A stretch of 47,102 nt of DNA, taken from Richelia intracellularis HH01 (GTDB lineage: Bacteria; Cyanobacteriota; Cyanobacteriia; Cyanobacteriales; Nostocaceae). Under the pieces are notes generated by a model. The model saw only the letters and a list, made by a program, of their open reading frames with translations, was not told where the DNA came from and did no database searches. The position numbers and the translations under genes are program-made. The DNA lies in the NCBI RefSeq assembly GCF_000350105.1, contig NZ_CAIY01000087.1, positions 1 to 47,102 of the forward strand, read 5' to 3'. This document shows positions 1-10,223 of this stretch, in pieces (positions within the stretch are counted from its first letter, which is position 1; each line of letters begins with the position of its first letter).

Positions 1-666
1 ATTCAGATATAATCTATGCAAATTCTTATGATCAGCAAATTACTCATAATGGAGTGATTAAGTTTTTTTAAATAAATGATAATTTTTTGAATACTCACTT
101 TGACTTACTTATAATGTATCTTAGCACAAAGTATAATCCACACAAAAAGTAGTTAATAATATTAACTACTTTAATAGTCATAAATAATCAAATTAATGTC
201 TATAATTTTTGTAGAATAATTAGCCCCAAATTTAAAAATAAATACTTATTTAATATAAATGTTGAAAACATTGAGAGGCATAATATAAATATGTATCACA
301 CATAATTTAGATATAGAGCTAATATCCCTATAGATAGAATAATAATGTTAAATATGATGGTTATATAACTGACATCAATATCACTCATCTTTAAAAATAG
401 AGTCTTATTCAAGAAATATCATTACTTTGAATTAATCATATTTTTATAATAGAAAAAATAGATTAGAAAAATAAAGCACAAGTGTTTGTACCAAGTTATC
501 TACTTGCTGCAATCAAAGTAGATTAAGATTGATAAAGGCAAATTCTAGGCTGACTAAATTAATTTAGACACGCATTTTGTAAATATTTTGTGTTTAGAAT
601 CTACACTAAATTTTTACAAAAAACTGAATTTTATCAAATATCCAACATTACATAACTATAAAAAAC
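1..666. other. Intergenic stretch, no gene seen
   Basis: Very A+T-rich sequence with stops in all frames and nothing I recognise. The last 100 bases presumably carry the promoter of the ferredoxin gene that starts at 667, but I cannot name a specific element. Confidence 0.6.
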
Positions 667-1071
667 GTGAAAAAAAGAGTTACCCTTACTTTTCCTAAGC
701 GTGCCATCCAAATACCTATTACTTACCGATTAGCAAAGGACTTCAATGTTGCGGCTAATATTATCCGCGCTCAGGTTGCTCCCAATCAAATTGGTAAACT
801 AGTAGTAGAACTATCGGGGGATATAGATGAGTTAGATTGTGCTATTGAATGGATGAAATTACATAATATTCAAATATCTCCCACTTTAGGTGAGATAATT
901 ATTGATGAAGATGAATGTGTTCATTGTGGTTTATGTACTGGGGTTTGTCCTACAGAAGCCTTAACCTTACACCCAGAAACATTCAAGCTAATATTTGCGC
1001 AGTCACGCTGTATAGTTTGTGAACAGTGCATACCTACTTGTCCTGTCCAGGCAATTTCCACTAACTTGTAA
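667..1071 (+). CDS. NIL domain protein with two 4Fe-4S clusters (ferredoxin-like)
   Basis: A 134-residue protein with a GTG start. The first ~75 residues fit a NIL domain, a small ferredoxin-like fold best known as the substrate-sensing tail of methionine ABC transporter ATPases. The C-terminal ~55 residues carry two cysteine motifs of the bacterial 2[4Fe-4S] type: CVHCGLCTGVCP and CIVCEQCIPTCP, each CxxCxxCxxxCP. Cyanobacteria commonly encode this stand-alone combination, which is often linked to sulfur or methionine metabolism; its electron partner is not established. It is soluble, with no signal peptide or membrane segment. It stands alone here: the next gene, petL, is ~950 bases away on the other strand. 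The family assignment is firm and the role uncertain. Confidence 0.9.
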   Translation: MKKRVTLTFPKRAIQIPITYRLAKDFNVAANIIRAQVAPNQIGKLVVELSGDIDELDCAIEWMKLHNIQISPTLGEIIIDEDECVHCGLCTGVCPTEALTLHPETFKLIFAQSRCIVCEQCIPTCPVQAISTNL

Positions 1072-2025
1072 TTTGGGTACTATAAATAAATAAAAAATAT
1101 TGATTTATAAATAATTGTAGGACATTTATTTCAGGAAATATTGATAATAAATTTGTAAACTATAATGCAAACATGTCAACAATTTGAGTTTGATATTATT
1201 GATATTAGCAATTTTATTTTTCTCTTAAATGAAATATGAAATACAAAAACACAACTCATAATCATTCTAGGTTTTGATTGACGTATTAAATTATTGAGAT
1301 TTTTGAATTAAAAGATATTATTTTAGTTTAAGTTAAAAATAAACTGGGTCTTTATCAATAGGTAATAGGTGCTTACCAAAAATAGAATCGTTCTCAATTG
1401 AAAATAAAACATCAGAAATAGAAAAAGCCTAGCTATTAAGTAATTGTTGTTTTTTGAAATCAAGTGAAGTAACAATAAACGCTTATAGCTTAGGAAAATT
1501 ATGCATTAATATAAAAATATTTGCCCATATGAGTGCAATGGAATCTGGTATCCAAATCTAAGGGTTTTTATGAAACATTGTTATTTACCTGTTTAAAAAT
1601 ACCCTTTTTTCATAACAGTGTTTATAGTATTTCAGGACCAGAAAATAACTTAAGATGAGCATACTTTTCGGACTTAGTTTATTTACCCCTCCGGCAAAAT
1701 ACTTTAAAAGTAGGTAGTAAACTCCTTTATTTGATTTATCTATATGTTGTAGTATAGTATGTATTACGATTAAATGAAAATTGCAGTATATGTGGCAGTG
1801 AGGGGATATAGGTTACATCCTATATCTCTCATAGATTAACTTTGCTAATTTGGAAGTGCCCCTATGGTATTTATGTTACGAAGAGGAGTGCTCTATCTTT
1901 AAATATAGAACCCACCAAAATAAAAATTAAGGCCTGCAAAAACCACTTTAGATTAACCCCTTTTAAGAAGATTAACCTAAAGGGCAGAATTCTTTTTCAG
2001 CGACTCTTACAATTAGTTGTATAAA
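1072..2025. other. Intergenic stretch with a small hairpin
   Basis: No supported gene. A hairpin lies at 1805-1826 (GATATAGG, 6-base loop, CCTATATC), extended by weaker G-T pairs. The last ~180 bases lie just downstream of petL on the minus strand and may be its 3' region. A 60-codon open frame at 1842-2024 has no start signal and no family resemblance, so I do not call it a gene. Confidence 0.5.
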
Positions 2026-2121
2026 CTACAACCATTTAATTGCACGCAAGCCGAACAATAAAACAGTAGCAATACCAATAAATAAACCTAAGAAAACCAG
2101 GTATATGATTATGCCTAACAT
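2026..2121 (-). CDS. petL: Cytochrome b6f complex subunit PetL
   Basis: A 31-residue single-span membrane peptide beginning MLGIIIYLVF and ending FGLRAIKWL. PetL is a peripheral small subunit that stabilises the cytochrome b6f complex in the thylakoid membrane. The length is exactly that usual for PetL, and the hydrophobic helix followed by a short basic FGLRxIK tail matches the family. The start is chosen at 2121 because GGAGAG lies six bases upstream; an in-frame ATG two codons earlier would directly abut that ribosome binding site. It is divergent from aroB, with ~130 bases between for both promoters. Other small photosynthetic single-span subunits are possible, but the C-terminal motif favours PetL. 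Confidence 0.8.
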   Translation of the reverse strand: MLGIIIYLVFLGLFIGIATVLLFGLRAIKWL

Positions 2122-2254
2122 TTGCATCTCTCCATATTAGTTCATCATTCTCATTGAATCACCAATTATTGTCCATTGACTTTTCACAAAATACAGATAA
2201 ACACCCCCAGGACTAGGATACAATACGCCCTATTAAATTTGAAAGTGTGTTTGT

Positions 2255-3358
2255 ATGGCATCTATAATAACAGTTAATTTACCACAACATTCCTACGACA
2301 TTATGATTGTGCCAGGAAGTCTAGGGCGGCTAGGTGAATATATGGCCAATTTAAAATTAGGGAACAAAGTATTACTGATTTCTAATCCTATTATCTTCAA
2401 ACATTATGGACAAAAAGTTATTAACTCCTTAGAGTCTGAGGGGTTTAAGGTAGCGCATCAAATTCTTCCTGCAGGGGAACAGTACAAAAACCCTAACTCA
2501 ATTCAAAAAATTTATGATGTAGCCCTTGCTAACCACCTGGAACGCTCATCAACAATGATAGCACTGGGTGGTGGAGTAATTGGTGACATGACTGGTTTTG
2601 CTTCTGCAACTTGGTTAAGAGGGATTCACTTTATTCAGGTTCCAACATCTCTCTTAGCTATGGTAGATGCGGCAATTGGTGGCAAAACAGGGGTGAATCA
2701 TGTCCAAGGGAAGAATTTAATTGGTGCATTTCATCAACCTGATTTAGTATTAATTGATCCTTACATACTAAGAACTTTACCATCACGAGAATTTCGTGCA
2801 GGAATGGCAGAGATAATAAAGTATGGCATAATTTGGGATACAGAATTATTTGCCCGTCTTGAAAAAAGTAAAAATCTAAGTCAACTATGGCATATTAAAT
2901 CAGAGTTAATGGACTTTATTTTACAATATTCTTGTCAGGCCAAAGTTGATATAGTAAGCAAAGACGAAAAAGAAACCGGATTAAGAACAATACTCAATTA
3001 CGGACATACTATTGGTCATGCAGTAGAAAGCTTAACTGGTTATACCCAGCTAACTCACGGAGAAGCCACTGCTATTGGCATGTTCGCAGCGGGGGAAATT
3101 GCCATAAAATTGGGAATGTGGACCAAAGAGAATTCCCAAAGACAGAACGCACTTATTGAAAAAGCAGGTTTAAAAACAAAATTACCTGATAGTTTAAATA
3201 TTAGTAAGATTATAGATGCCTTACAAAAGGATAAAAAAGTTAAAGAAGGGAAAGTGCGTTTTATCTTACCCACACAAATAGGTGGTGTGGAAATTACTGA
3301 TAGAGTCCCAACGACTGCTATTTATGAGGTTTTATCAAGCATGAGAACTAGAGATTAA
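2255..3358 (+). CDS. aroB: 3-dehydroquinate synthase
   Basis: A 367-residue enzyme that converts DAHP to 3-dehydroquinate, the second step of the shikimate pathway to aromatic amino acids, quinones and folate; cytosolic, NAD- and metal-dependent. Visible family signatures are the nucleotide-binding stretch [19 protein letters not shown] (residues ~102-120), [20 protein letters not shown], the lysine-containing KYGIIWD region, and the metal-ligand segment [12 protein letters not shown] (two histidines), followed by HGEATAIGM. Length is normal and the frame is intact. The ATG start gives the usual N-terminus; no strong ribosome binding site is seen. It is monocistronic: 260 non-coding bases separate it from recR. 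Confidence 0.97.
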   Translation: MASIITVNLPQHSYDIMIVPGSLGRLGEYMANLKLGNKVLLISNPIIFKHYGQKVINSLESEGFKVAHQILPAGEQYKNPNSIQKIYDVALANHLERSSTMIALGGGVIGDMTGFASATWLRGIHFIQVPTSLLAMVDAAIGGKTGVNHVQGKNLIGAFHQPDLVLIDPYILRTLPSREFRAGMAEIIKYGIIWDTELFARLEKSKNLSQLWHIKSELMDFILQYSCQAKVDIVSKDEKETGLRTILNYGHTIGHAVESLTGYTQLTHGEATAIGMFAAGEIAIKLGMWTKENSQRQNALIEKAGLKTKLPDSLNISKIIDALQKDKKVKEGKVRFILPTQIGGVEITDRVPTTAIYEVLSSMRTRD

Positions 3359-3618
3359 TTATGTAAAGATTTGTTGATGTATAAAGTGTCTTAAGAATAT
3401 TTTAATGTTGAAACTAGATTACTTTAGGGTATTCATACACACCATAAACTATTTAATAAGCACTTGGAGTAATTTTATACTGCAATCGTGTAATGAAATA
3501 ATCATAATTGAATAGAAAACAATGTAAATATAGTCTTAGTCATTTAAAATTGCACACTTCAAAAAACTGTAAATTGCTGTAAATCTCCATCCAAAATGTC
3601 CTAATGATGTCATGATAG

Positions 3619-4251
3619 TTGAAAGGCATTCATACTGGAGATAAAATTACGGTTTACGCACGTCCATTGGCCCGGTTAATAGAGCAATTGCAACGTTTGC
3701 CAGGGATAGGTCCCAAAACAGCACAGCGTCTGGCTCTGCATGTTATCAAGCGTTCAGGAGATGAAGTACAAGATTTGGCACAAGCCCTAATTAATGCAAA
3801 AAAACAGGTGGGCTTGTGCCGGGAATGTTTTCACTTATCTGCCGATCCAATTTGTGAAATTTGCAGTAACCCTAAACGGGATATTAAAACCCTATGTATA
3901 GTAGCTGACTCTCGTGATGTGATCGCTTTGGAAAAAACTAGGGAATATAAGGGCAAATATCATGTATTGGGGGGTGTAATGTCTCCCATTGATGGGGTTG
4001 GAGCAGAACAATTAAATATTGAAGCTTTGGTGCGGCGAGTTAGTCAACAGCAGCCCCAAGAGGTAATTGTTGCCATTAGTCCCAGTATGGAAGGTGAAAC
4101 TACTACCCTATATCTTGGCCAGTTACTCAAGCCATTTACTAAAGTTACCCGGATTGCTTTTGGCCTGCCTGTAGGTGGCGATTTGGAATATGCAGACGAA
4201 GTAACTTTGGTAAAAGCATTGGAAGGTAGACAGGAGTTTGATTCTATTTGA
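3619..4251 (+). CDS. recR: Recombination mediator protein RecR
   Basis: A 210-residue protein that acts with RecF/RecO to load RecA at single-strand gaps. In order: a helix-hairpin-helix ([14 protein letters not shown], residues ~27-40), a four-cysteine zinc finger ([16 protein letters not shown]), and a Toprim domain (from about [11 protein letters not shown] to the end). The start is uncertain. The called start is TTG at 3619, giving ~12 residues more than the usual cyanobacterial N-terminus, which begins just before the (V)YxRPLARL motif. A good ribosome binding site, GGAG at 3637-3640, sits not before the TTG but 5-8 bases before ATT (3646) and ACG (3649), so a rare start codon is possible. 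Function is confident. Confidence 0.96.
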   Translation: MKGIHTGDKITVYARPLARLIEQLQRLPGIGPKTAQRLALHVIKRSGDEVQDLAQALINAKKQVGLCRECFHLSADPICEICSNPKRDIKTLCIVADSRDVIALEKTREYKGKYHVLGGVMSPIDGVGAEQLNIEALVRRVSQQQPQEVIVAISPSMEGETTTLYLGQLLKPFTKVTRIAFGLPVGGDLEYADEVTLVKALEGRQEFDSI

Positions 4252-4265
4252 TACTCAAATAGAAT
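4241..4265 (+). terminator. Probable recR terminator hairpin
   Basis: A perfect 10-bp stem (ATTCTATTTG and CAAATAGAAT) with a 5-base loop that contains part of the recR stop codon. It is followed by TGGTTTT, a weak U-tract. Overlap of the stem with the end of the coding sequence is common in compact terminators. Confidence 0.5.
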
Positions 4266-4778
4266 TGGTTTTAAGGGTAGACTATTCATGATTACTAAAT
4301 GCTGTAAACCCCCTTGGAACTTAACTCCATAGAGATTTATTGGTAGTATATGTTTTGATAGTTTTTCTTAAAAAACCTGAGTTTTTAACAATTCTCTTGT
4401 ATTCATGAGTAATTACCCTTATAAATTACATGATATGGCCGTCATTGGCGAGTTTTAACATCGTAATAGAATTATTGTACCAAGGTCTTAGACACTTATA
4501 TTGCTTGGTTGAACTGCTTAGCTTGTCAAAATTGACATAGCTGTTTGTAAGTACTCCGCTTTGGTTTATACCCCATTTCGATAAAGATGGAATATTTTTG
4601 AGTGTGAATGATTTTATTATTTGTGAAGGATATTTTGTTTTGGTTTCTTCATACTCAAATAGTATTTTTCTAAATGATAGATGGGAGAAGTGGAGAATAT
4701 ATGATACTTAATAGTCTTTCATACGCTTTTCTTCAAGCAGTAAAATTTCCTTTTATTCTTTAATAATTTTGGATTAAC

Positions 4779-4821
4779 ATCAGAACTTTCTATAGGCTAA
4801 TCTCCTATAGAAAGTTCTGAT
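4779..4821. repeat. Perfect 18-bp inverted repeat, 7-base loop
   Basis: Arms 4779-4796 and 4804-4821 pair perfectly (ATCAGAACTTTCTATAGG with its reverse complement), loop CTAATCT. No T-run follows on either strand, so a simple terminator is not obvious. No intact gene adjoins it. Confidence 0.7.
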
Positions 4822-7014
4822 ATCTGCAAATTAAGCTCCTATTGCCAAACTCAACAAACATTAATAGTTTTCTGGATTTGTCTTAAGCTATCAGGTATTA
4901 ACTACCATAAGACAAATTGTCTGTCTTATGATAAATCATAAAGCTTATTAACGAACTATGAGTCTGTTTTATTTTGTGTTACATCTCCGGCTGTAATAAA
5001 TAAACTAAGTCCAAATTGCACATGATAGAAGCTGAAATTTATATTAATAGTTTAATCGTAATAATTTATTAATTTTTTATTTTTCTGTAGATTTCTATAA
5101 AATTCTGAAGGAGTTCGTATATGATGTTTTCACTGCATCAAGTTTTTATTGAGGATTCAAGCTTATAATAGCTAATTATCTTAATTATTAACTTTTTACC
5201 TTTTATTTATATATAATCTTAAACCTTAAGGAAGAGAATTATTTATATCATTGGGTAAGGAATATAGTTAAATCACATACTTTTCTTTTAGAGATGATTA
5301 GCACAATTAAAAGAAAAAGTAGTAGAGTTAACTAGTTTTATGTAAAAATATAAGCTCTATCTAAATTCAGTATTTTGACTCAATACCTATATGTCTTTGA
5401 TTATTAATTTTTTAGGGTGTGCTTTTGGGTTAATTACAGATATTAACAATTACGTATTTTTATTTCAATCACAAGTAATCTTGATGTATACAAAATTTAT
5501 AAATATATTCTCATTAGAAATTTGTTTAGTATTTTATCCAGAGAAATTGACTATGAGCGGTTTAGAATATTTTTAGTATAAGTAAGGTTTTGTTTATACA
5601 AGTAGTAGTTTTTATATTATTTTTTAGAAAGTTACTCAGAGTGAAACATAATAATTTTTAACTCTATTTGCCTGTGAAGTTTATTCTGTAGGTTTCTGAA
5701 AAAATAACCATGCTAGTAGCACTGATAAATAAATACTAGATAATATATTAAGTCTGATGATAGTAAACTTATTTACCCTATTTTATGCTTATAAAAGCAT
5801 TTTTACTTAACTATATTTTTGAGTTTCATTTTTTATTGAATAAATTTATTTATGTTGCATTTTTACAGAGTAGAAGGAAATGATTATATTTTTCTTGGAA
5901 ATCAAGAAAACACAGATATATTTAAATTTGGAATATAAGCAATAATATCATGCTTGGTAATTTGTCTTTATAAATATAAAACTTTTTATAATTAGCCGCT
6001 CCCTAATTTTTTCTACTTAAAATTAATCTTTCTTCTCTGTGATCAGATTTTTCTAATTATTTTTGAGAATACATGCCTGTTTCTCGAAGATATTAAATAT
6101 TATATTAAAATCTATTGATCACAAAAATCAGCAAGTTGAGATGTATTATTCAATTTATATTTAAATAATACATCTTTCATTCTTATACAAGATATAATAC
6201 TTTATTATAATTTATAAATTTAGGAATAGGTTGGAAATACAAACCCATCAAATATACAGTAATAACTAACCTTGGATAGGTTTATATCTCATTTTACAAA
6301 TGATTAACATAATACTTGGTAAATATTATTATGATGAGTTTTTGATATTTCTATCTCTACCTCTCTCTCTTAAAATATTGCTTAATACTTCCCTAAATTA
6401 TATTAGTTCTTAACGAGCATATTTTTTTATTTGACATAATTATAGTTCTTACTATTTCTGCTGAATTATCTTTAAATGCTATAATAGTTGGTATTGCTTC
6501 GATTTTTTTTAAGCCAATAAGAATATTATTTATATGTAAATACCAAGCCTTGCGTAACCTAAACTTACGGTATTATCAAGTTACAAATTAAAGGTGTCAA
6601 TAGCATTTTTTTGTATTTTACTCAAAATTGTGTTCTGGCGATTCCCCTCAGTATATGTCTAAAAGAATCTTTATTATAAAACTCTTTGTTTGGTATATAG
6701 CTATCAAATATAATTTTCTTGATTTTAATAAAATTTATTAAGTTATATAGTTGATTTGAAGACTTTCTTCAATGTCAGAAAACATGCAAAAAGGTTTATA
6801 AGCAGTCTGAATATATTACTAGGACTAATATCCTTCATCAATTATAGGATGTTTGTCAATAGAGGATTAGATTAAGAGTCAATTTAGGGTGATAGTGTGA
6901 CAATATAGCAATTTTAATGGTGGTAAAAATCTCAAAGGATATAACAAAGACTTCATAATTTAATATTTTTAGGATTAGTAATGAATTTTATAGCAGGTAA
7001 ATTTAGGGGAATTA

Positions 7015-7263
7015 TGGAAGCCAAAAACTCATCGAATTAACAAGATATATTATCCAAGATATTACCTAACAAACATTTACATCGATTGTGGTTTGGATGA
7101 AAAGCAATTTATCCAAGGAAATAATAAATTCTCTCCTTGGATTATACCGATAGTTTTATTTTAAGACGTGCAAAACTGGGAACCTTATATTACTAAACGA
7201 AAGTTTATTACCAGAGATGATTTTAGTCATTATCAAGAAATAACAGCAATTGTTTCAAGAATA
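7015..7263 (+). pseudogene. Probable degraded coding sequence, family unknown
   Basis: An 83-codon stretch broken by one in-frame TAA (7062-7064) translates into protein-like sequence rich in W, D, G, Q and charged residues, for example YIDCGLDEKQFIQGNNKF and DVQNWEPYITKRKFITRDD. In the same frame beyond 7263 reading continues through further TAA/TAG codons (ISIQNIIDFFHILIESALL). Every interrupting stop could derive from CAA or CAG by one C-to-T change. A shorter frame just upstream (MNFIAGKFRGIMEAK) may be its start, shifted. A terminator-like hairpin follows at 7388. I do not recognise the family, and chance open frames are common in A+T-rich DNA, so this is tentative. Confidence 0.35.
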
Positions 7264-7387
7264 TAAATTAGCATTCAAAATATCATAGACTTTTTTCATA
7301 TCCTAATTGAATCGGCATTATTGTAGGCTAAGCAGCATAATTTCTTACCATAGAATAAATATCAAATATTTTTTTAGCAAACCCTAT

Positions 7388-7436
7388 AACATAATTTATC
7401 AAAAATATATTAAATATATTTTTGATAAATTATGTT
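7388..7436 (+). terminator. Long A+T hairpin, terminator-like
   Basis: Arms 7388-7411 and 7413-7436 are perfect reverse complements (24 bp) with a one-base loop, followed by TTTT on the plus strand. It lies just downstream of the probable remnant ending near 7360 and could be its old terminator. The nearly loopless palindrome is unusual for a simple terminator. Confidence 0.5.
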
Positions 7437-7715
7437 TTTTGATTAAGTAAATTGACAAGAAAAGTCTTAATTATCCTTGTTAAGCATTTTCTCGGTTATT
7501 AATTCTGAGTAATAAATAATTCTTAAATATCATCAATTCTTTAATAGTATTAAATTACAGTTTATCCGTGTAAGGAATACAGTTACAAGTACTACTATAC
7601 TTTGCAGTGCATCAGAGAAAATAAAATCACACATTTGAGCTATTAATCTTGTAATACATGACATAGTTGACTTTGGTGATTAAAATAAAATTCAGGAAAG
7701 AAACTTATGTATAAA

Positions 7716-7742
7716 AGTCTACGTCTTGATAAGATGTAGACT
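7716..7742. repeat. 12-bp hairpin
   Basis: AGTCTACGTCTT, loop GAT, AAGATGTAGACT; one G-T pair, otherwise perfect. No adjacent gene and no T-run. Confidence 0.5.
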
Positions 7743-8097
7743 AAAGACATCATAATGTTATTGTCAACACAATTATGTATTTGACTCTTCCTTAATATAA
7801 AAATTCAAGAATTTACATCCCTGATAATATACAAAATGAATGCATAAGTTCATAGTTATTATCAGCATCAGAAAAATAATTGATTTACAGTAATATTTCC
7901 CAATCTCTATATGACAATTTTTCCCCCATCAATAATAAAGTTTACTGATATGGATTGACTACTGATGTATGTTCTGATTACCCTTTGGTTAGTGTATTCT
8001 GATGCTTTGGAAAATTATACTTTGTGTTATAACTGCATGGAAAAACAATTAATGTTCTAAACAATAGGAACTTTTACATTTATTTGGATGATACACC

Positions 8098-8325
8098 ATG
8101 GTTACGGAGGAAAGTCAGTATAAAATCCATAAAATGCACAAAAAAGCAGGGCTGGATGCAGAATAGCTTCTTTCTATTGAGAAAAATTCAGATTCTGATG
8201 ACAGCATAACTATCCTATGAAAGGCAATCACCTCTTAGGCTGACATCTCGAGAAAAAGATACAGCAATATCTACGTTGAAGGTAGTTAAAATCCCGTAAA
8301 TGCATATCAGGAAAAAGCACTGTGA
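8098..8325 (+). pseudogene. Possible eroded small gene upstream of the amidase
   Basis: From an ATG at 8098 a single frame runs 75 codons to a TGA that overlaps the GTG start of the amidase as GTGA, the usual arrangement of translationally coupled genes. It is interrupted by TAG (8164), TGA (8218), TAG (8236) and TAA (8287). Each is one C-to-T change from CAG, CGA or CAA. The translation looks protein-like, with stretches such as YKIHKMHKKAGLDAE and LLSIEKNSDSDDSITIL. No frameshift is needed. Four stops in 75 codons is not far from chance in this base composition, so support rests on residue character and the overlap. No family recognised. Confidence 0.3.
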
Positions 8326-10223
8326 AACTAGACTGGTTAATACCTGGAACTATTGGAACAATATTCGCATTATCTTCGCCTGCATTAGCAACAAAATTAG
8401 AATCTTGGCATTTTGATGCTAATCAAAATCGTTTGGAAATTAATACTAATGGATATGTTCAGCCCCAAACACAGTTGATTTTTGGTCCTACACGTTTGAT
8501 TATTGATTTACCAAAAACAACATTTGGCAAAAGCCACCTAACTCAACCGGTCAATAAGGCTATTAGAGCAATTCGCGTGGGGCAATTTAATCCTCAAACA
8601 GCACGTTTAGTAGTGGAATTGAGTCCTGGGTATACTCTTAACCCCAAAAAAGTAAAGTTTGTTGGGACAACTCCTAGTCGATGGTTAGTACAACTGCCCA
8701 AACTAACTAAAATAAATAATACTAATACCTTTTCAAAAAATAATGTATACAATAATGCTGTAACTGTTAATACTTCTAGTGACTCAGAAATCATTCAAGG
8801 TTCTAAAGTTTTAAAGAATACTAGTAATGAGGCAGAAATTACAAGATTGCTGGTGACAGGTGATGGATTTTTTGTTCGTACTAGTGGTGGGAGACCAAAA
8901 GTAGAAGTAAATCGCAGTAAAGATCGCAAGACAATTACTATGGATATTTATAGTGCGAGGATATCCCCTAGTTTCTCTCCTAGAACAATCCAAGTCAATA
9001 AACATGGGGTAGAAACGATTCAAGTAGAACAGCTTAAAAATAGTTCTTCCTTAGTACGCATGACATTAAGGGTTGATAAAAGTAGTCCTGACTGGCAAGC
9101 GAGTAGTGATTATATCGGTGGGTTAGTAATTTTACCTGGCCGTATGGTGCATAATCTTACTAGTAGTAATAGTGCTAAGAAATTAACTAATACTCAAAAA
9201 GCAAAATATACACTGGGATCACATCCTATTATTCATAATGCTATTTCTACAATTAAGTCAATAGAACTGACTAATGATGGGAGTCAATTATTGATTCATG
9301 GCGATCATCCATTATCAGCCAGTAGTAGTGGATGGGATCGAAAGACTGCCTTGTTCCGCATCGAAATTTCTAATGCCAAGTTATCTGCAAATGTTAAAAA
9401 AACAAAATTAAATGCCAACAGTCCAGTATTAAGAGTTAGGCAGCAACAGCAAAACCCAAATACAGTTGTGATTTTTATACAACCAGCTTCTGGGGTGCGG
9501 ATGGGTACCCTTAACCAAATGGGGAAATTGTTATCTCTAAAAATACAGCGATACAGTAATAGTATTAGCAGCAATAACAATCCTATTGTTGGTTTACCCT
9601 CCTTACCTTTTCCTAATCCTAGACCTGTCCCTAATATTTTAGTATCTGGAAATATTCTTCAATCTATACCTATAAAAAAGGGTAAACTAGTCGTTATCAT
9701 TGATCCTGGCCATGGTGGTAAGGATTCTGGTGCAATAGGTATTGGAGGTTTGCAAGAAAAGCAGGTAATTCTTCCTATTAGCAAACGAGTTACCGAAATC
9801 CTTCAGCAAAATGGTATTCAAGTAATAATGACTCGTAGGTCTGATTATTTTGTAACTCTACCGGGTAGGGTCAAAATAGCAGAACAGGCAAGTGCGGACT
9901 TATTTGTGAGTATTCATGCCAATTCTGCTGGTATGAATCGTCCCGAAGTAAGTGGATTAGAAACTTATTATTACAATACAGGACTTGAACTGGCTCAGTA
10001 TGTTCATAATAGGGTTCTTAAAACTATTAAGATGAAAGACCGACGTATACGAAAGGCAAGATTCTATGTTCTCAGGAAGAATTCTATACCTTCAATACTT
10101 GTTGAAACAGGGTTTTTGACGGGCCAAGCAGATGCCAAAAATCTAAAAAGCCCATGGTTCCAAAATAAAATGGCAGAGGGAATAGCAAGAGGTATTCTGG
10201 ACTATATTAAGCAGTCTCAATAA
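8322..10223 (+). CDS. amiC: N-acetylmuramoyl-L-alanine amidase with AMIN domains (AmiC type)
   Basis: A 633-residue secreted enzyme that cleaves the amide bond between MurNAc and the peptide stem, used in daughter-cell separation. In filamentous cyanobacteria AmiC proteins also drill septal nanopores for cell-to-cell communication. Residues 1-23 form a signal peptide ending SPALA. AMIN domains, which bind peptidoglycan, follow at about 25-115 and 170-270, with a third related segment near 310-410. The C-terminal Amidase_3 domain starts near 450 with IDPGHGGKDSGAIG (zinc His), then GLQEKQ (zinc Glu), SIHANS (zinc His) and VETGFLT (catalytic Glu, ~593). All key residues are present. The GTG start overlaps a possible eroded upstream frame. 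Many Nostocales carry two tandem copies; only one is here. Confidence 0.93.
   Translation: MKLDWLIPGTIGTIFALSSPALATKLESWHFDANQNRLEINTNGYVQPQTQLIFGPTRLIIDLPKTTFGKSHLTQPVNKAIRAIRVGQFNPQTARLVVELSPGYTLNPKKVKFVGTTPSRWLVQLPKLTKINNTNTFSKNNVYNNAVTVNTSSDSEIIQGSKVLKNTSNEAEITRLLVTGDGFFVRTSGGRPKVEVNRSKDRKTITMDIYSARISPSFSPRTIQVNKHGVETIQVEQLKNSSSLVRMTLRVDKSSPDWQASSDYIGGLVILPGRMVHNLTSSNSAKKLTNTQKAKYTLGSHPIIHNAISTIKSIELTNDGSQLLIHGDHPLSASSSGWDRKTALFRIEISNAKLSANVKKTKLNANSPVLRVRQQQQNPNTVVIFIQPASGVRMGTLNQMGKLLSLKIQRYSNSISSNNNPIVGLPSLPFPNPRPVPNILVSGNILQSIPIKKGKLVVIIDPGHGGKDSGAIGIGGLQEKQVILPISKRVTEILQQNGIQVIMTRRSDYFVTLPGRVKIAEQASADLFVSIHANSAGMNRPEVSGLETYYYNTGLELAQYVHNRVLKTIKMKDRRIRKARFYVLRKNSIPSILVETGFLTGQADAKNLKSPWFQNKMAEGIARGILDYIKQSQ

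Larger units (their letters stand above)
4252..8097. other. Gene desert of ~3.8 kb with hairpins and one probable remnant
   Basis: No intact gene is supported. Structured elements found here are listed separately: hairpins at 4779-4821, 7388-7436 and 7716-7742, and a probable gene remnant at 7015-7263. Weaker inverted repeats lie at 4906-4930 (CATAAGACA/TGTCTTATG) and at 6038-6045 with 6116-6123 (TGTGATCA/TGATCACA, 70-base loop). Short open frames, such as 61 codons at 5391-5576, have the composition expected of random A+T-rich DNA. Confidence 0.55.

Noticed and set aside
1842..2024. 60-codon open frame ending just before petL
   Set aside because: No start signal or family match; more likely the 3' flank of petL.
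4430..4711. A 93-codon frame from ATG with one internal TAG (reads IELLYQGLRHLYCLVELL, then PHFDKDGIFLSVNDF)
   Set aside because: No recognised family. With stop codons expected about every 12 codons and over 20 kb of non-coding DNA, a few such frames are expected by chance. It could be an old remnant, but I cannot support it.
5391..5576. 61-codon open frame
   Set aside because: Composition is A+T noise (I, L, F, Y, N), no ribosome binding site.
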